NCBI RefSeq assembly: GCF_025370935.1
Contig: NC_133473.1
Span: 2,289,454 to 2,353,453 of the forward strand
Length of the DNA stretch: 64,000 nucleotides
DNA from: Choristoneura fumiferana
Lineage: Eukaryota; Arthropoda; Insecta; Lepidoptera; Tortricidae
Direction of reading: 5' to 3'
Part shown: piece by piece, positions 39,501 to 45,405 of the stretch
Position numbering within the stretch: position 1 is the first letter of the stretch
Layout: each line of letters begins with the position of its first letter
Position numbers and translations under genes: made by a program
The notes under the pieces: generated by a model
The model's input: only the letters and a program-made list of their open reading frames with translations
The model's database searches: none
Told to the model about the DNA's origin: nothing

Positions 39501-41806
39501 AAATCTTTACATTCAACTGATTGATGATTAATTTGAAATTAAATATGGACCTTTATTACAAATGATTTCGCAATCGGCCGATTCACAAGAGCTGTCACGA
39601 ACGGATTGAATGAGTGAATGAAAGTATCTGTGTATCATTTTAAATATTTAAAATTTACAAAGAAACCCATAACAATTAAAAACAAAAAATATCTTTAAAT
39701 ATGTCCGTCGATGGCTTAAATCCCAAGAGACAGGTAGCGTTTCCGCGTTGAATAGCCAAGCTCAAACGTTGACGGAAATAGCTGCCTGCTAGAAGGTCGC
39801 CAGTCGTCGTTACTAGGCGTGAAGAAATCTCTTTTATGAGTTCCTTCGCGCCTGGACCCCATGGGCCTAGGGTTTCTACCCCGAACGGTGCAAATATGTA
39901 GCTCTGCCCTATTTGGTTGGTTGGTTTTTTGGAAAAATATGGCTGTCCATTGGAGGACAATTTTGCCAGTGTCTAGTAGGTTTTGCCGTTGTACGGTAAA
40001 AAAAATCTATAAAACAAAATATGAGAGGTAATGGTGGATGAACGATGACAGCGCGAATCCCTGCCTATTTGAATACATCTCTCACAAACATGAAAATGAC
40101 ACGCATCAGTCAGTTTCCGACAAAAATATCTAAGTGACATTACTGTCGTTCAATTTATTCGTGCCAGATCTTGTGAATCGACCTGTACCTTCACAAAATA
40201 TCGACTATCTTCTCTCGTTTCAGTGGACAATGCACTTAATCTCGCTCTTGCTTCATAATACATTTACAACCCGCGTACCTAAAGCGACTCTCTGTCTCAC
40301 CTAAATGATGGATGAGGGAGCGAGATAAATGCGCAAGCGTATACGGACGTGTTTTATTTCCATGAATATGAAATTATATTTCCCCCCTGACGTTTGTTTA
40401 TTGTAAAAGTCGTGTTATTACCGTTCTTATAGCCATAATGAATCTTTTCGAGATCCTGCTGAACTATTCCGTGAAAAACGAAGGCTATAAAGCGATGCTT
40501 GGGGTTTTGGGTCTATAAATTTTTGAAAAGTGTTATAGTTTTGCAGCTAGATTAAGCCAGTAAATGATAAATAAAGTTTCGTACGCGCACTGGGTAGTTT
40601 ATTGTGTTGGCAGTAGGTACACTTTGTATCATAGTAGTCTTATAACAGGTATCTAAAATGATTTTCGGCTTCTAGGTTCAGCATTGTGCCTACTTGCTAT
40701 ACACGCCAAGTGTACCACAGGGCTCCCGACCGTTACACACATACCTCTTGCCAAAAACTGTAATCGATTGTAGCAAAAGCGTATTTTTATCAGCAAGTTT
40801 ATCATCAAACTAACTTATAAACACGTTCAGCAATTGTAATTCACCCCAACTTTTTTTTTATTCAACTGGATGGCAAAAGAGCAAGTGGTTCTCCTGACGG
40901 TAAGAGATCACCACCGCCCATAAACATCTGCAACACCAGCCTACGATGGGATACCTCAAGTGACAGTAATTTCACTGGCTGTCTGACTCTCCACGCCGAA
41001 ACACAACAGTGCAAGCGCTTCTGCTTCATGGCAGGATTAGCGAGCAAGATGGTGGTAGCAATCCGGGTGGACCTTGCACAAGGTCCTACCCCAACTGTAT
41101 TTTAATAAATAATTTGATCTAGGATAACACTCTACTCCAAATCCTTTTCTGTGCATGCGGCTAGGTTGTGGAATCGGTTGCCGATCACCGTCCGACAATC
41201 TTCCTCCGTATACTCGTTCAGGGAGACATTGAAGAAGATGTGGCTCACACTAGTTCCTTGATTATTTAGTAAGTAATTATCCTTTATACTTGTATTATTT
41301 ATGTATTGTATGTAAATTTGTGTATTTATGTATTTTATTTTATATTTAGTTATAGATATATTAATGTTTTATATATGTGTTATATATTTATTGTATATAG
41401 TTAGGTATTTGAGGTTTACATATGCATTTATATTTATTCAAATGTTTTGCTCTATTTGTCGATCCTTGTTTTTTGGATTGCTCCTCTACCACTCAAAGGT
41501 TGACTGGCAGAGATCCCTGCAGGGATAAGTCCGCCTTTGTACTTAACACAACTTTTATTTATGTAACCTTTTTGTTTTTCCTTTTTGTACAATAAAGAGT
41601 ATAAACAAACAAACAAACAAACACTTACTGCCTCAGTATGTACAGGGTGCACAGCAAACAGAAGCGCCGCGAGCGCAGCGAAGGGGCGCTGCAACCGCGC
41701 TATGGTCACGCAAGCGCGTGCGACGAGCGCGCAACACGCAGCGTGCAACGTGACGTTACAGGCGTGCCACCACCACGGCCGGAGGCCCGCTAAAGCGTGA
41801 TTTAAT
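21164..41806 (-). CDS. Tmtc1: TMTC-family protein O-mannosyltransferase, TMTC1-like; 13 exons, 5' end missing
   Basis: Joined from thirteen exons: 41806-41629, 37067-36994, 35785-35648, 34323-34147, 33587-33398, 32845-32724, 32079-31915, 29132-29019, 25979-25836, 24716-24517, 24092-23927, 23317-23194 and 21526-21164. All have GT/AG introns and compatible phases, giving 718 residues to a TGA stop. Residues 1-350 are hydrophobic and multi-pass, with family blocks HPVHTEA (54-60), VVGRAD (64-69), DNPAAF (178-183), PASN and ERVLY. Residues about 358-470 contain three TPR-like repeats. TMTC proteins are ER multi-pass enzymes that add O-mannose to cadherin-type domains, with TPRs facing the lumen; that role is family knowledge. 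The order DNPAAF, then FNWWLLLCP, DWQMGS and the NAKLHYNFANFL repeat matches TMTC1 better than TMTC2-4 as I remember them. The N-terminus (roughly 60-100 residues, including the first luminal loop with its acidic pair) is not in the visible exons. The donors of exons J and K are weak, so the C-terminal part is less certain. Confidence 0.85.
21596..21712 (+). repeat. RTE LINE tail
   Basis: ctggttaagatcgcgggatc, gcggtggatgcgg and gtccagcagtgaacgtcttt end with cggctgacatgatga. The same segment is in the copy at 44105. It lies in the last Tmtc1 intron and abuts the Penelope-like inverted repeat. Confidence 0.8.
21862..21905 (-). ncRNA. hammerhead-like ribozyme motif, copy 1 (defective stem II)
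   Basis: Reads CACTCTGAAGATGAGCTC, loop TGGTT, then GATTC where the other copies have GAGTTC, then GAAACGCGTCAGTG. One base is lost from stem II; the core CTGAAGA and GAAAC GC GTC are kept. Confidence 0.5.
22461..22506 (+). ncRNA. hammerhead-like ribozyme motif, copy 2
   Basis: CACT-CTGAAGA-T-GAGCTC-TGGTT-GAGTTC-GAAAC-GC-GTC-AGTG. The core CUGANGA and GAAA are complete, stem II has six pairs (one G-U), stem III is the minimal A-C/G-U with GC loop, cleavage would follow GUC, and stem I is CACU/AGUG. Confidence 0.6.
22985..23085 (-). repeat. degraded SINE type 1 fragment
   Basis: Contains caatccgcactggggg and tcatcatcatgatc with losses; lies in the intron downstream of exon L. Confidence 0.4.
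23194..23317 (-). CDS. Tmtc1: Tmtc1 exon L
   Basis: Acceptor ATCGTAG, donor ACT|GTGAGT, 124 bases, phase 2 in and 0 out. It encodes WHTWRRGWHDAAAAHMYLRD, then WRLKMELEGRVQIYSKAVNPT, rich in Trp, Ala and Arg with helical spacing. It could form the last TPR helix pair or a capping helix. No family motif is recognised in it; it is placed by splice signals, phase and GC content. Confidence 0.72.
23927..24092 (-). CDS. Tmtc1: Tmtc1 exon K (divergent TPR-like part)
   Basis: Acceptor AACTCTCAG, donor ACGAG|GTTCGT (non-consensus), 166 bases, phases 1 in and 2 out. The peptide IPIVASKFFLEAARLSFKHR continues with TVARAVRGDL and SAALMYRFLGQKSR, an amphipathic two-helix pattern like a decayed TPR. It keeps frame with both neighbours and is GC-rich compared with flanking introns. 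I rely on phase and composition more than on similarity. Confidence 0.72.
24517..24716 (-). CDS. Tmtc1: Tmtc1 exon J (TPR region, continued)
   Basis: Acceptor TTCTTTAG. It encodes KSGRNDQAIRMLEKCIWLQP, which completes a TPR, then RFVQAHVELLALKPEADRLA and EPGNWEHYVLYGSWLKNK. Reading straight on reaches GGT TGG TAG, a stop at 24510. The alternative used here is a splice at AAAG|GTTGGT, which leaves phase 1 and joins exon K as GAT (Asp). The phase fit with K, L and M favours splicing, but the donor is weak. A short isoform ending at the TAG is possible. Confidence 0.82.
24836..25021. mobile_element. MITE, cccttagtgtaag ends, copy 2
   Basis: Same ends and inner blocks as at 13462; the right end has decayed to acctaaaaaatacactaagg. 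Lies upstream of exon J in the intron I-J. Confidence 0.85.
25362..25430 (-). repeat. RTE LINE tail fragment
   Basis: gatcatcatcacatcagccg followed by tagagcctccactattggag; a diverged RTE 3' end directly before a Bm1-like SINE. Confidence 0.55.
25428..25708 (+). mobile_element. Bm1-like SINE
   Basis: aggtggtaggaccttgtgca through ggcggtggtgatctcttacc and catcaggagacccactgctc to a poly-A end. In the intron between exons I and J. Confidence 0.75.
25836..25979 (-). CDS. Tmtc1: Tmtc1 exon I (TPR 2 and start of TPR 3)
   Basis: Acceptor TCACAG, donor AA|GTAAGT, 144 bases. LWPTYASAHNNIGTLVNG is followed by ENAEQHFLQAIKYNRRH and then VNAHYNLGKLYK. The short gap in the second TPR (NGVENAEQ) matches TMTC1, which also lacks part of that repeat. 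The codon left as AA is completed to Lys in exon J. Confidence 0.92.
26587..26705. mobile_element. fold-back of hammerhead-like family 2
   Basis: Left arm 26587-26620 and right arm 26657-26690 are near-perfect inverse copies of ataatgacccggataactca-type sequence. Between them the minus strand reads TTAGCCCGAAACATGTCGAG, a hammerhead 3' half without its 5' half. The right flank gtgagtctcacgg matches the flank at 718. Confidence 0.55.
27262..27510 (-). mobile_element. SINE type 2 split by a MITE
   Basis: SINE sequence ccacttgggacagttggcac to aaaagcttgta is interrupted at 27335 and resumes at 27468 as catgggttctaggcaacgga. The head end, with ttctctaaccactaggc, appears near 27705 after a further type 1 SINE insertion at 27520-27615. 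Confidence 0.75.
27335..27465. mobile_element. MITE with TA target site, inside a SINE
   Basis: Ends cagtcgagttcataaactt and a matching inverse tatgaactcgactg; complementarity extends about 55 bp (tgatcaaaaat, ctgaacac). TA flanks both sides, which fits a Tc1/mariner-type element. Confidence 0.85.
27520..27615 (-). mobile_element. SINE type 1, 3' part
   Basis: catcatcatcatcatcccag through ctcagaacaagagggcttgc to gttcccacgcg; truncated. Confidence 0.8.
27757..28062 (+). repeat. GTTCCGT-family repeat, short form
   Basis: aaaccggccaagtgcgagtc, with gggttccgtac, to gggtacggaaccctaaaaag, with an acagacggacggg stretch. Confidence 0.7.
28332..28945. mobile_element. probable TIR element, gcaaaattcgaacttcgtat ends
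   Basis: Left end tactacgaggtgcaaaattc plus gaacttcgtatcatg; right end catgccggacggcacaatac plus gaacttcg and atttcgtagtagcc. The same end motif flanks the MITE at 46797. The interior has two similar blocks (catgaaacccgtggtcgg and catgaagcccaaggtcgg) that code nothing I recognise. Confidence 0.5.
29019..29132 (-). CDS. Tmtc1: Tmtc1 exon H (first TPR)
   Basis: Acceptor TTTGCAG, donor AG|GTAACG, 114 bases. It encodes ADLVTLPQNAKLHYNFANFL, then RETEQQDNAIKHYKEAL, a canonical tetratricopeptide repeat (small residue at 8, A/G at 20, P after the second helix). The NAK-x-HYN-x-AN-L form is typical of the first TPR of TMTC1. TPRs in this family lie on the ER-lumen side and probably bind substrates or partners. 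Confidence 0.92.
29133..31914. other. Tmtc1 intron G-H: few repeats
   Basis: Holds an R-D-like fragment (29700-29790, cacgcctgtattcccaaatg), a Penelope-like 3' fragment (30474-30509, minus) and SINE type 2 (31470-31800). The rest is AT-rich with no exon seen. Confidence 0.55.
31470..31800 (-). mobile_element. SINE type 2 with internal insertion
   Basis: ccatgacaccaatatttacc, ctatggatactaggcaacgg, then an extra stretch with an aaataaataaataaataaat run, then catccaagaccagagaacaa and ccggccgggaatcgaacccg (B box). Close to the donor of exon G. Confidence 0.75.
31915..32079 (-). CDS. Tmtc1: Tmtc1 exon G
   Basis: Acceptor TTGCAG, donor AG|GTGAGT, 165 bases, phase 2 in and out. It starts VGSVIITAYGVQLMWYS, the family VG block after ERVLY-PS, then a last hydrophobic helix (FLVVGLAVLAASGVA) and KTYRRNADWRDRATLL, the basic and W linker that leads into the TPR region. 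A TGATGATG run from an RTE tail lies only about 5 to 20 bases upstream of the acceptor, where a pyrimidine tract would be expected. Confidence 0.92.
32084..32160 (-). repeat. RTE-like tail beside exon G
   Basis: catcatcatcatcatatcag then aagtaggatgtccatcgctg and gacatatcttcc; diverged RTE 3' end whose TGATGATG tail lies next to the exon G acceptor. Confidence 0.65.
32425..32615. repeat. dispersed repeat R-A
   Basis: aaaaccgattttgatgaaac, accgcattcaaatcggtcca, cagacagacacagacacaca and aacttataacatccctctat; same order as at 225 and 36700. Confidence 0.7.
32724..32845 (-). CDS. Tmtc1: Tmtc1 exon F
   Basis: The donor is AG|GTCAGT. Two acceptors are possible in the same frame: TTTTTTTAAAG at 32846 (used here) and TTCAG at 32840, which would shorten the protein by two residues. 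The longer form keeps the spacing I recall in vertebrate TMTC1. The peptide GLMLLVIPFVPASNLLVTVG continues into FVIAERVLYIP, the conserved PASN/ERVLY-P-S helix pair. The Ser is completed by the T at the start of exon G. Confidence 0.9.
32865..32940 (+). repeat. LINE-tail-type fragment beside exon F
   Basis: gttgagtttcttaccgggtt and accgaaccggtggtagat match the repeat at 44805 (which continues to a gactttgactttga tail). It begins about 20 bases upstream of the exon F acceptor. Confidence 0.65.
32965..33250 (-). pseudogene. RTE LINE 3' end (RT C-terminus)
   Basis: Minus frame: KVTDIAGKICKLKWQWAGHI, RRTDNRWGRKVLEWRPRTGK and DDIVRVAGNRCMEVARCRSL. 5'-truncated, with catcatcatcatca at its 3' end. 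In intron E-F. Confidence 0.85.
33398..33587 (-). CDS. Tmtc1: Tmtc1 exon E
   Basis: Acceptor CAACAG, donor GAG|GTTAGA, 190 bases, from phase 2 to phase 0. It reads LMTFCYLAAFNWWLLLCPWS, then LSHDWQMGSVPIITSGWDPR and another hydrophobic helix. The N-x-WLLL-P block followed by DW-x-GS-P is one of the most conserved stretches in TMTC proteins and points to the TMTC1 type. A truncated MITE and a SINE piece start close upstream of the acceptor. Confidence 0.94.
33598..33800 (+). repeat. truncated MITE and SINE piece upstream of exon E
   Basis: 33600-33712 carries gctgtttcactactccattg and gacggagagggcatcaga, matching the TTAA-flanked MITE at 55680. 33712-33800 carries actgggcccacgtgggagct and cccaacagtgggacgtataa, a type 1 SINE end. 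Confidence 0.65.
34147..34323 (-). CDS. Tmtc1: Tmtc1 exon D
   Basis: Acceptor TTTCTAG, donor AG|GTAAGA, 177 bases, phase 2 in and out. A basic loop (SLKIEKKCTG) leads to a membrane helix (VVVSLTLLICLRLALLQGT) and then LPIFSSQDNPAAFHGSF. The DNPA-F motif before an Arg is a strong TMTC landmark in the luminal loop. A MITE with aagccgagttta ends starts about 70 bases upstream of the acceptor. Confidence 0.93.
34395..34536. mobile_element. MITE, aagccgagtttaga ends, copy 2
   Basis: aagccgagtttagacttgca and, inverted, tgcaagtttcaactcggtt; the inner arms aagaaaaatcgtgcaagttg and caacttgcacgatttttctt are perfect. Confidence 0.8.
35648..35785 (-). CDS. Tmtc1: Tmtc1 exon C
   Basis: Acceptor TTACAG, donor AG|GTAAAT, 138 bases, phase 2 in and out. 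The peptide has a hydrophobic segment (VWLSILLGALSMLAKETG) with the AKE-x-G element seen in TMTC proteins, then LLLNLAFDFYRCWPFVK. This corresponds to the family's next membrane pass and short loop. No insertion or frame damage is seen. Confidence 0.92.
36352..36480 (-). repeat. LINE tail with (tgacttt) repeat
   Basis: aaagtcaaaagtcaaagtca, tgaatgtcaaaaaaatctac and caccggttcggaaaaacctc; same family as 44805-44935 and 63305-63445. Confidence 0.7.
36590..36972. mobile_element. TIR element split by repeat R-A
   Basis: Left part gggcatttgcacacaacgtt and right part gcggtgtgcaaagtctctta are inverse; inner aacgcgctacgac and aaacgcgctgcc blocks belong to it. R-A (36700-36893) is inserted in the middle. 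The right end lies about 22 bases from the exon B donor. Confidence 0.55.
36994..37067 (-). CDS. Tmtc1: Tmtc1 exon B
   Basis: A 74-base exon between CACCAG and AG|GTAAGT. It reads VAGVVGRADVLACIFFLSS and continues the conserved HPVHTEA-VAGVVGRAD block directly from exon A in phase 0. It ends in phase 2 with AG, completed by A in exon C to give Arg. The short length and the perfect join of a family signature across a 4.6-kb intron make it secure. A TIR repeat ends about 22 bases into the downstream intron. Confidence 0.93.
37160..37410. repeat. dispersed repeat R-C, copy 2
   Basis: cattcccggttttagaatac, catctcttcccttgactgta, gacgactaagggacctat and gaactccggactccag parallel 5845-6095. Upstream of exon B in intron A-B. 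Confidence 0.65.
37423..37735 (-). pseudogene. RTE LINE 3' end (RT C-terminus)
   Basis: Inverse of the usual RTE end; plus strand shows catcatcatcatcatcattc, gccggaagacgtccactgct and ccacctggtgggaggcctgc. Nearly identical to 3050-3290, so probably young. Confidence 0.8.
37765..37985 (-). repeat. dispersed repeat R-E
   Basis: cacgcctgtcatcacgactg, cgttaccgcttcggagccac, aaaaacggtacaatagtgac and acccgacaccacacgggt. A longer copy is at 53070-53312. Confidence 0.65.
38265..38432. mobile_element. MITE with TA target site
   Basis: Ends ccatcagccaaatatgtggtcta and tagaccacttatttggctgatgg with TA on both sides; about 25-bp inverted ends. In intron A-B. Confidence 0.8.
39144..39240 (-). pseudogene. 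RTE LINE tail
   Basis: catcatcatcatcatatcag then ccataggacgtccactgttg; minus frame ends GEAYVQQWTSYG, close to the other copies. Confidence 0.75.
39325..39470. repeat. dispersed repeat R-F
   Basis: cccctcgacgtgtctatcaa, ccctcgccgtaccggctcg and gggtaaaatggctcgtttta recur at 50345-50460. Class unknown. Confidence 0.6.
39680..39960 (-). pseudogene. LINE protein fragment (RT C-terminal domain)
   Basis: Minus frame: QSYIFAPFGVETLGPWGPGA, KELIKEISSRLVTTTGDLLA, then RQRLSLAIQRGNATCLLG. The YIF-P-VETLG-WG...ISIAIQRGN pattern is a widespread C-terminal block of invertebrate LINE polyproteins. Only a piece remains; the rest of the element was not seen. Confidence 0.65.
40852..41098 (-). mobile_element. 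Bm1-like SINE
   Basis: From poly-T and aagagcaagtggttctcctg through acatctgcaacaccagc to gaccttgcacaaggtcctac, with a deletion after the cacctgcaac block. Confidence 0.75.
41125..41622 (+). mobile_element. LINE 3' end with AAAC-repeat tail, abutting exon A
   Basis: The coding end reads HAARLWNRLPITVRQSSSVY then SFRETLKKMWLTLVP and a stop at 41260; the long AT-rich 3' UTR ends caataaagagtataaac plus (aaac)n. This resembles the C-terminus of Jockey/CR1-type reverse transcriptases. It is 5'-truncated and lies antisense to Tmtc1. Its last tail base is 41622, and the splice donor of exon A occupies 41628-41623. Confidence 0.8.
41629..41806 (-). CDS. Tmtc1: Tmtc1 exon A (first visible coding exon)
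   Basis: The acceptor TTGCAG precedes A-TTA-AAT-CAC, so the first base completes a codon begun in an unseen upstream exon; AGA (Arg) is likely, giving the family pattern F-R-x-NH. It encodes LNHALAGLRPWW, a hydrophobic helix, then LLFAVHPVHTEA, a hallmark of the family's first luminal and membrane part. The donor GAGGCA|GTAAGT leaves phase 0. The exon is far more GC-rich than its surroundings. Its donor touches the AAAC-repeat tail of a LINE, and a Penelope-like repeat begins about 30 bases beyond its acceptor. Confidence 0.93.
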
Positions 41807-41837
41807 CTGCAACAAAAAGAGGACATATAACTAATTT

Positions 41838-42117
41838 ATTGAATCAGGCGTTACTTTGCGGAGGTCCATATCAATGAACTAAAAGAATTTCCTTGCTCAC
41901 CCGCGACCTTACGATAGCTAAGCTTATGCAAAATATGCGTGTTCATGCAGTTCCTCCACCTCCACACTGTAAGAACACACACAAATCACACAAACCCATC
42001 TATCACCACCACCACACTACACTGACGCGTTTCGAACTCAACCAGAGCTCATCTTCAGAGTGACACAACCGTACACCATGCTACCAGTTGTTACTAACAA
42101 AATTCTTTTAGTTCAGG
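41838..42117 (-). mobile_element. Penelope-like hammerhead-bearing repeat, copy 3
   Basis: Inverse of the unit: attgaatcaggcgttacttt, ttgctcacccgcgaccttac, the ribozyme-like core, and gctaccagttgtta. A short plus-oriented piece (aattcttttagttca) follows at 42103, so two fragments meet here. It starts about 30 bases beyond the exon A acceptor. Confidence 0.65.
42020..42064 (-). ncRNA. hammerhead-like ribozyme motif, copy 3
   Basis: Complete: CACT-CTGAAGAT-GAGCTC-TGGTT-GAGTTC-GAAACGCGTC-AGTG on the minus strand. Confidence 0.6.
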
Positions 42118-42844
42118 AGATATAAAGACATCGGGCTCTTAAAAAGTTGCAAAAGCCTGATCGATACAACTAGAGAACAAAGGGCCGGCTGCCAGCCAGT
42201 AGGAACGAAATAAGAAAATAATAATTTAATAATTAGGTGTTTTTAATTGAATAGTGTACGCATAGTTTATTATTTTAATGATATTTCACGCTGATGTTTC
42301 TTTATTGAATGCTAAGAAACTTAAGTATGCTTTACGAAATTATATGATCCACGCTTCTTTAAGGACACTTCAAGGTGTCGGCCTTTATGAAAAATAACCA
42401 ACGAAAAGTAGTGACTACGAGAAATAATAACACGTTTTATAGCAACGACATAGCCACGCCTATGTCAAACAGTGGTTTGCAATGGATATTAATTATCCAA
42501 ATATGACTGTAAATTGTTAAAACATATATATAGCTTGTATGTTTGTTGTTACTGCAAACTTTAAGGGGTATTAGTCAACGCCCTAATAAATACGAGTATG
42601 CTTTCATGTTGTATGAAAAAAATCCTTATAAAATAAATAAGTGCGCCATGTATCATACCAGTACACGTGAAAACTGTCACACATTGCTGCTCAAAAACAA
42701 TCTAAAATTAATTAAGACGGTCGTCTTCCGTGAATTAATTGTTAGGTGTAATACAAATAAAACAATGTATATATGTATTTTAAGTCGCTGTACTAATATT
42801 TGACGGTTGACAATCAGTTTGATGAGTTCGACAGATATACCAGT

Positions 42845-42957
42845 ACCCTTATCTCAATTTGTATGGAAACAGGAACATCGCAAACGTTCCGCTAGAGGCG
42901 AAATTTTAACGCGAACGCGATCGAGACGTATTTTGTAACCGAAAACTTACACTAAGG
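42845..42957. mobile_element. MITE, cccttagtgtaag ends, copy 3 (deleted)
   Basis: Keeps the right half: aacgcgaacgcgatcgagac, gtattttgtaaccgaaaact and tacactaagg. Much of the left arm is missing. Confidence 0.75.
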
Positions 42958-42959
42958 TT

Positions 42960-44100
42960 ATATATGTACTCTGTATAAGGGCACAGGTGGTAAGTATATC
43001 GGTCAAACAAATCTCTAACCCTATTGGTTTAACCCTTAATAAGGTCCCGTTTATTGGAGTATACTCGTAAGTACGAGTACTACTACATAATCAAAAGCAG
43101 CTATTGAACCAGAGCGAACTATAAATAGAACGAAGCTACTTAGTAGTATTTTTAATAATTACAATAAATATTGTAACTTATTACTAAAACGATAAGGTTG
43201 AATTTCCAAATCAATGCATGTGGTCGCTAAATCTCCTCTACCTTATTTGGTTAAGCTGTGCGTTGCCTGTCTATCAGTAACGTTACCATTTTGTCGGTAT
43301 ATAGCAGATAGAACGTTTATTTTTCTATTTTTTTTTACAAAAACCAATATTGAAGTTGAATCTTAACGTCAATGTTTATTAACAAATACTTGTAGTAATA
43401 CCATTATTTCCTTTTAATTTCAGGTCACCAGTATGTTGTATATTCCAGAACCAACTTGTAAAGTAAGTAGAATGTTGGATGTTGATACAAGTCACTACTG
43501 TTGACGATTGATTAATGATTTTATGTCTTTTCTACTAAAAGGGATTGGAAAATGTTGGTGCTGAAGTCGACTTTGGTAGTGAAACAGTGGACGAAACCAA
43601 ATGGTAAAATTGTCAATACTTTGAACAAATCTCGTATTTCAAATCAATAGTCAGCAAAATTGATATGTTTCACCATTCCATTGATTAGTGTTTCGAGATG
43701 TATTTTTATTTAAAGTTAGTGACGAAGAATGTTTCGGGACATAAATACAACGAAGTGATAATCTCCTCTTTTTGGAAGTCGGTTTAATAGTAATCTTTAA
43801 ACGCTTTGCATATGCTGACACCACAACCTATTTGTCACAAATTGTACCTACTTGCTAGATTTCGTTTTTTAAGGAATTTTATGTAATGCTTATTTTTGTG
43901 GCAATTTATCACTTTCTTTTTGCATTTCTCTACGGATGTTGTCACAAGACTATCTTGTGCTGCCACTGAGCCACCGCCTTGCTAATACCGTCTTCGGGTA
44001 AAATGATCGAAGAATGACTGGCACAAAAGATATTACATCAAATCTTGTTATACAATTGCGAGTGTCTGTACACGTTGCCGCGTTGTTCACTTATTAATAA
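42960..44100. other. no gene seen
   Basis: AT-rich. A 39-base stretch between a 3' splice-like and a 5' splice-like site (43424-43462, plus) is discussed under rejected items. Confidence 0.5.
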
Positions 44101-44104
44101 ACCG

Positions 44105-44348
44105 TGATGTGAGTAGGCTGAAGTGGCAATGACATAACTCGCAGACTGATGGCCGATGGTGTCAAAAGGTTCTCGAATGGCGTCCGCGGACCGGGAGACG
44201 AGCTGTCGGTAGGCTCAACAAGATGGAGCGACGACTGGTTAAGATCGCGGGATCGCGGTGGATGCGAAAAGCACAGACCGTCTGAGTGGAGAGCCTAGGC
44301 CTATGTCCAGCAGTGGACGTCTTTCGGCTGACATGATGATGATGATGT
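44105..44348 (+). pseudogene. RTE LINE 3' end
   Basis: ctgaagtggcaatgacataa, gcagactgatggccgatggt and caagatggagcgacgactgg, ending tttcggctgacatgatgatg. Frame is broken by small deletions. Confidence 0.75.
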
Positions 44349-44804
44349 GAGTAGGATCAAAAAATTACACGCATTTTCATGTGAATGGATAAATTAACTA
44401 TCAGTTCCATTCCTACTCTCATCGCGATTTAGTTTTACCATTATTTAGCCTTCAAATTGACCACAATGCACTGCACATGATTTAAGTCTCACATTTCTAA
44501 TTTTTTTTTAATTGTTTATTTCTTGGATTACATGGTAACGACGAGGTTTGAATCATGAATTTCTTCCATTTTTGACAATTTAAGGATGCGATCCGTATCC
44601 GACTAAATAAAGCCAACATCGAACGTCCCATCCTTAACCTTAATTCTAAATTTATCCTTAAAGTAAGTTGTTAATATTTGCCCAGGGCCTCATAAAATAA
44701 ATAAGTGTATTATAATTATACGTATACCCTTGACCTGACATCGATCGGAGCTCACTAGGACGTCAGAGAATTACATGTAACACATTCTTTATTATTAAAG
44801 AGAT

Positions 44805-44935
44805 AGAGTTGAGTTTCTTGCCGGATTCTTCTCAACAGTGTTTTTTCCGAACCGGTGGTAGATTTTTTTTGATATTCATAAGTGCTTGTTATAGCCTAAA
44901 TTGAATAATCATATTTTGACTTTGACTTTGAGAGA
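44805..44935 (+). repeat. LINE tail with (gactttga) repeat
   Basis: gagttgagtttcttgccgga, accgaaccggtggtagattt, tgatattcataagtgcttgt and a ttttgactttgactttgaga end. Confidence 0.75.
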
Positions 44936-45163
44936 ACTTAAACAGGATTTTTTCATTTATTGGGTGATCCTAGAAATGAATACGTTAATACTGTGAAAGC
45001 GTACCCCGTTGGGATGAGGCGTGATTTTATGTATGTGTATGTGTATGTGTGAAAGCCGCGATTTCAGCTATTTTTCCTGTATTATGAGAAAGCAAGATAA
45101 ATATGAACTTTTCCGGTAAAATACTTTGGCAAAACATTATTCACTATATACGTAATAAATACG

Positions 45164-45405
45164 TAGACTCAAACAACTGGTCTAACAACTGGTAGCATGG
45201 TGTACGGTTGTGTCACTCTGAAGATGAGCTCTGGTTGAGTTCGAAACGCGTCAGTATAGTGTGGTGGCGGTGATAGATAAGTTTGTGTGATTTGTGTGTG
45301 TTCTTACAGTGTGGAGGTGGAGGAACTGCATGAACACGCATATTTTGCATAAGCTTAGCTATCATAAGGTCGCGGGTGAGCAAGGAAATTCTTTTAGTTC
45401 ATTGA
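45164..45405 (+). mobile_element. Penelope-like hammerhead-bearing repeat, copy 4
   Basis: From tagactcaaacaactggtct through the ribozyme-like core and gtggaggtggaggaactgca to cttttagttcattga. Confidence 0.65.
45212..45257 (+). ncRNA. hammerhead-like ribozyme motif, copy 4
   Basis: Core complete; the 3' side of stem I is AGTA instead of AGTG, so stem I is one pair weaker. Confidence 0.55.

Noticed and set aside
43424..43462. 39-base plus-strand stretch between TTTCAG and GTAAGT that could look like a micro-exon
   Set aside because: No neighbouring plus-strand exon, no recognisable peptide, and such site pairs occur by chance in AT-rich introns.
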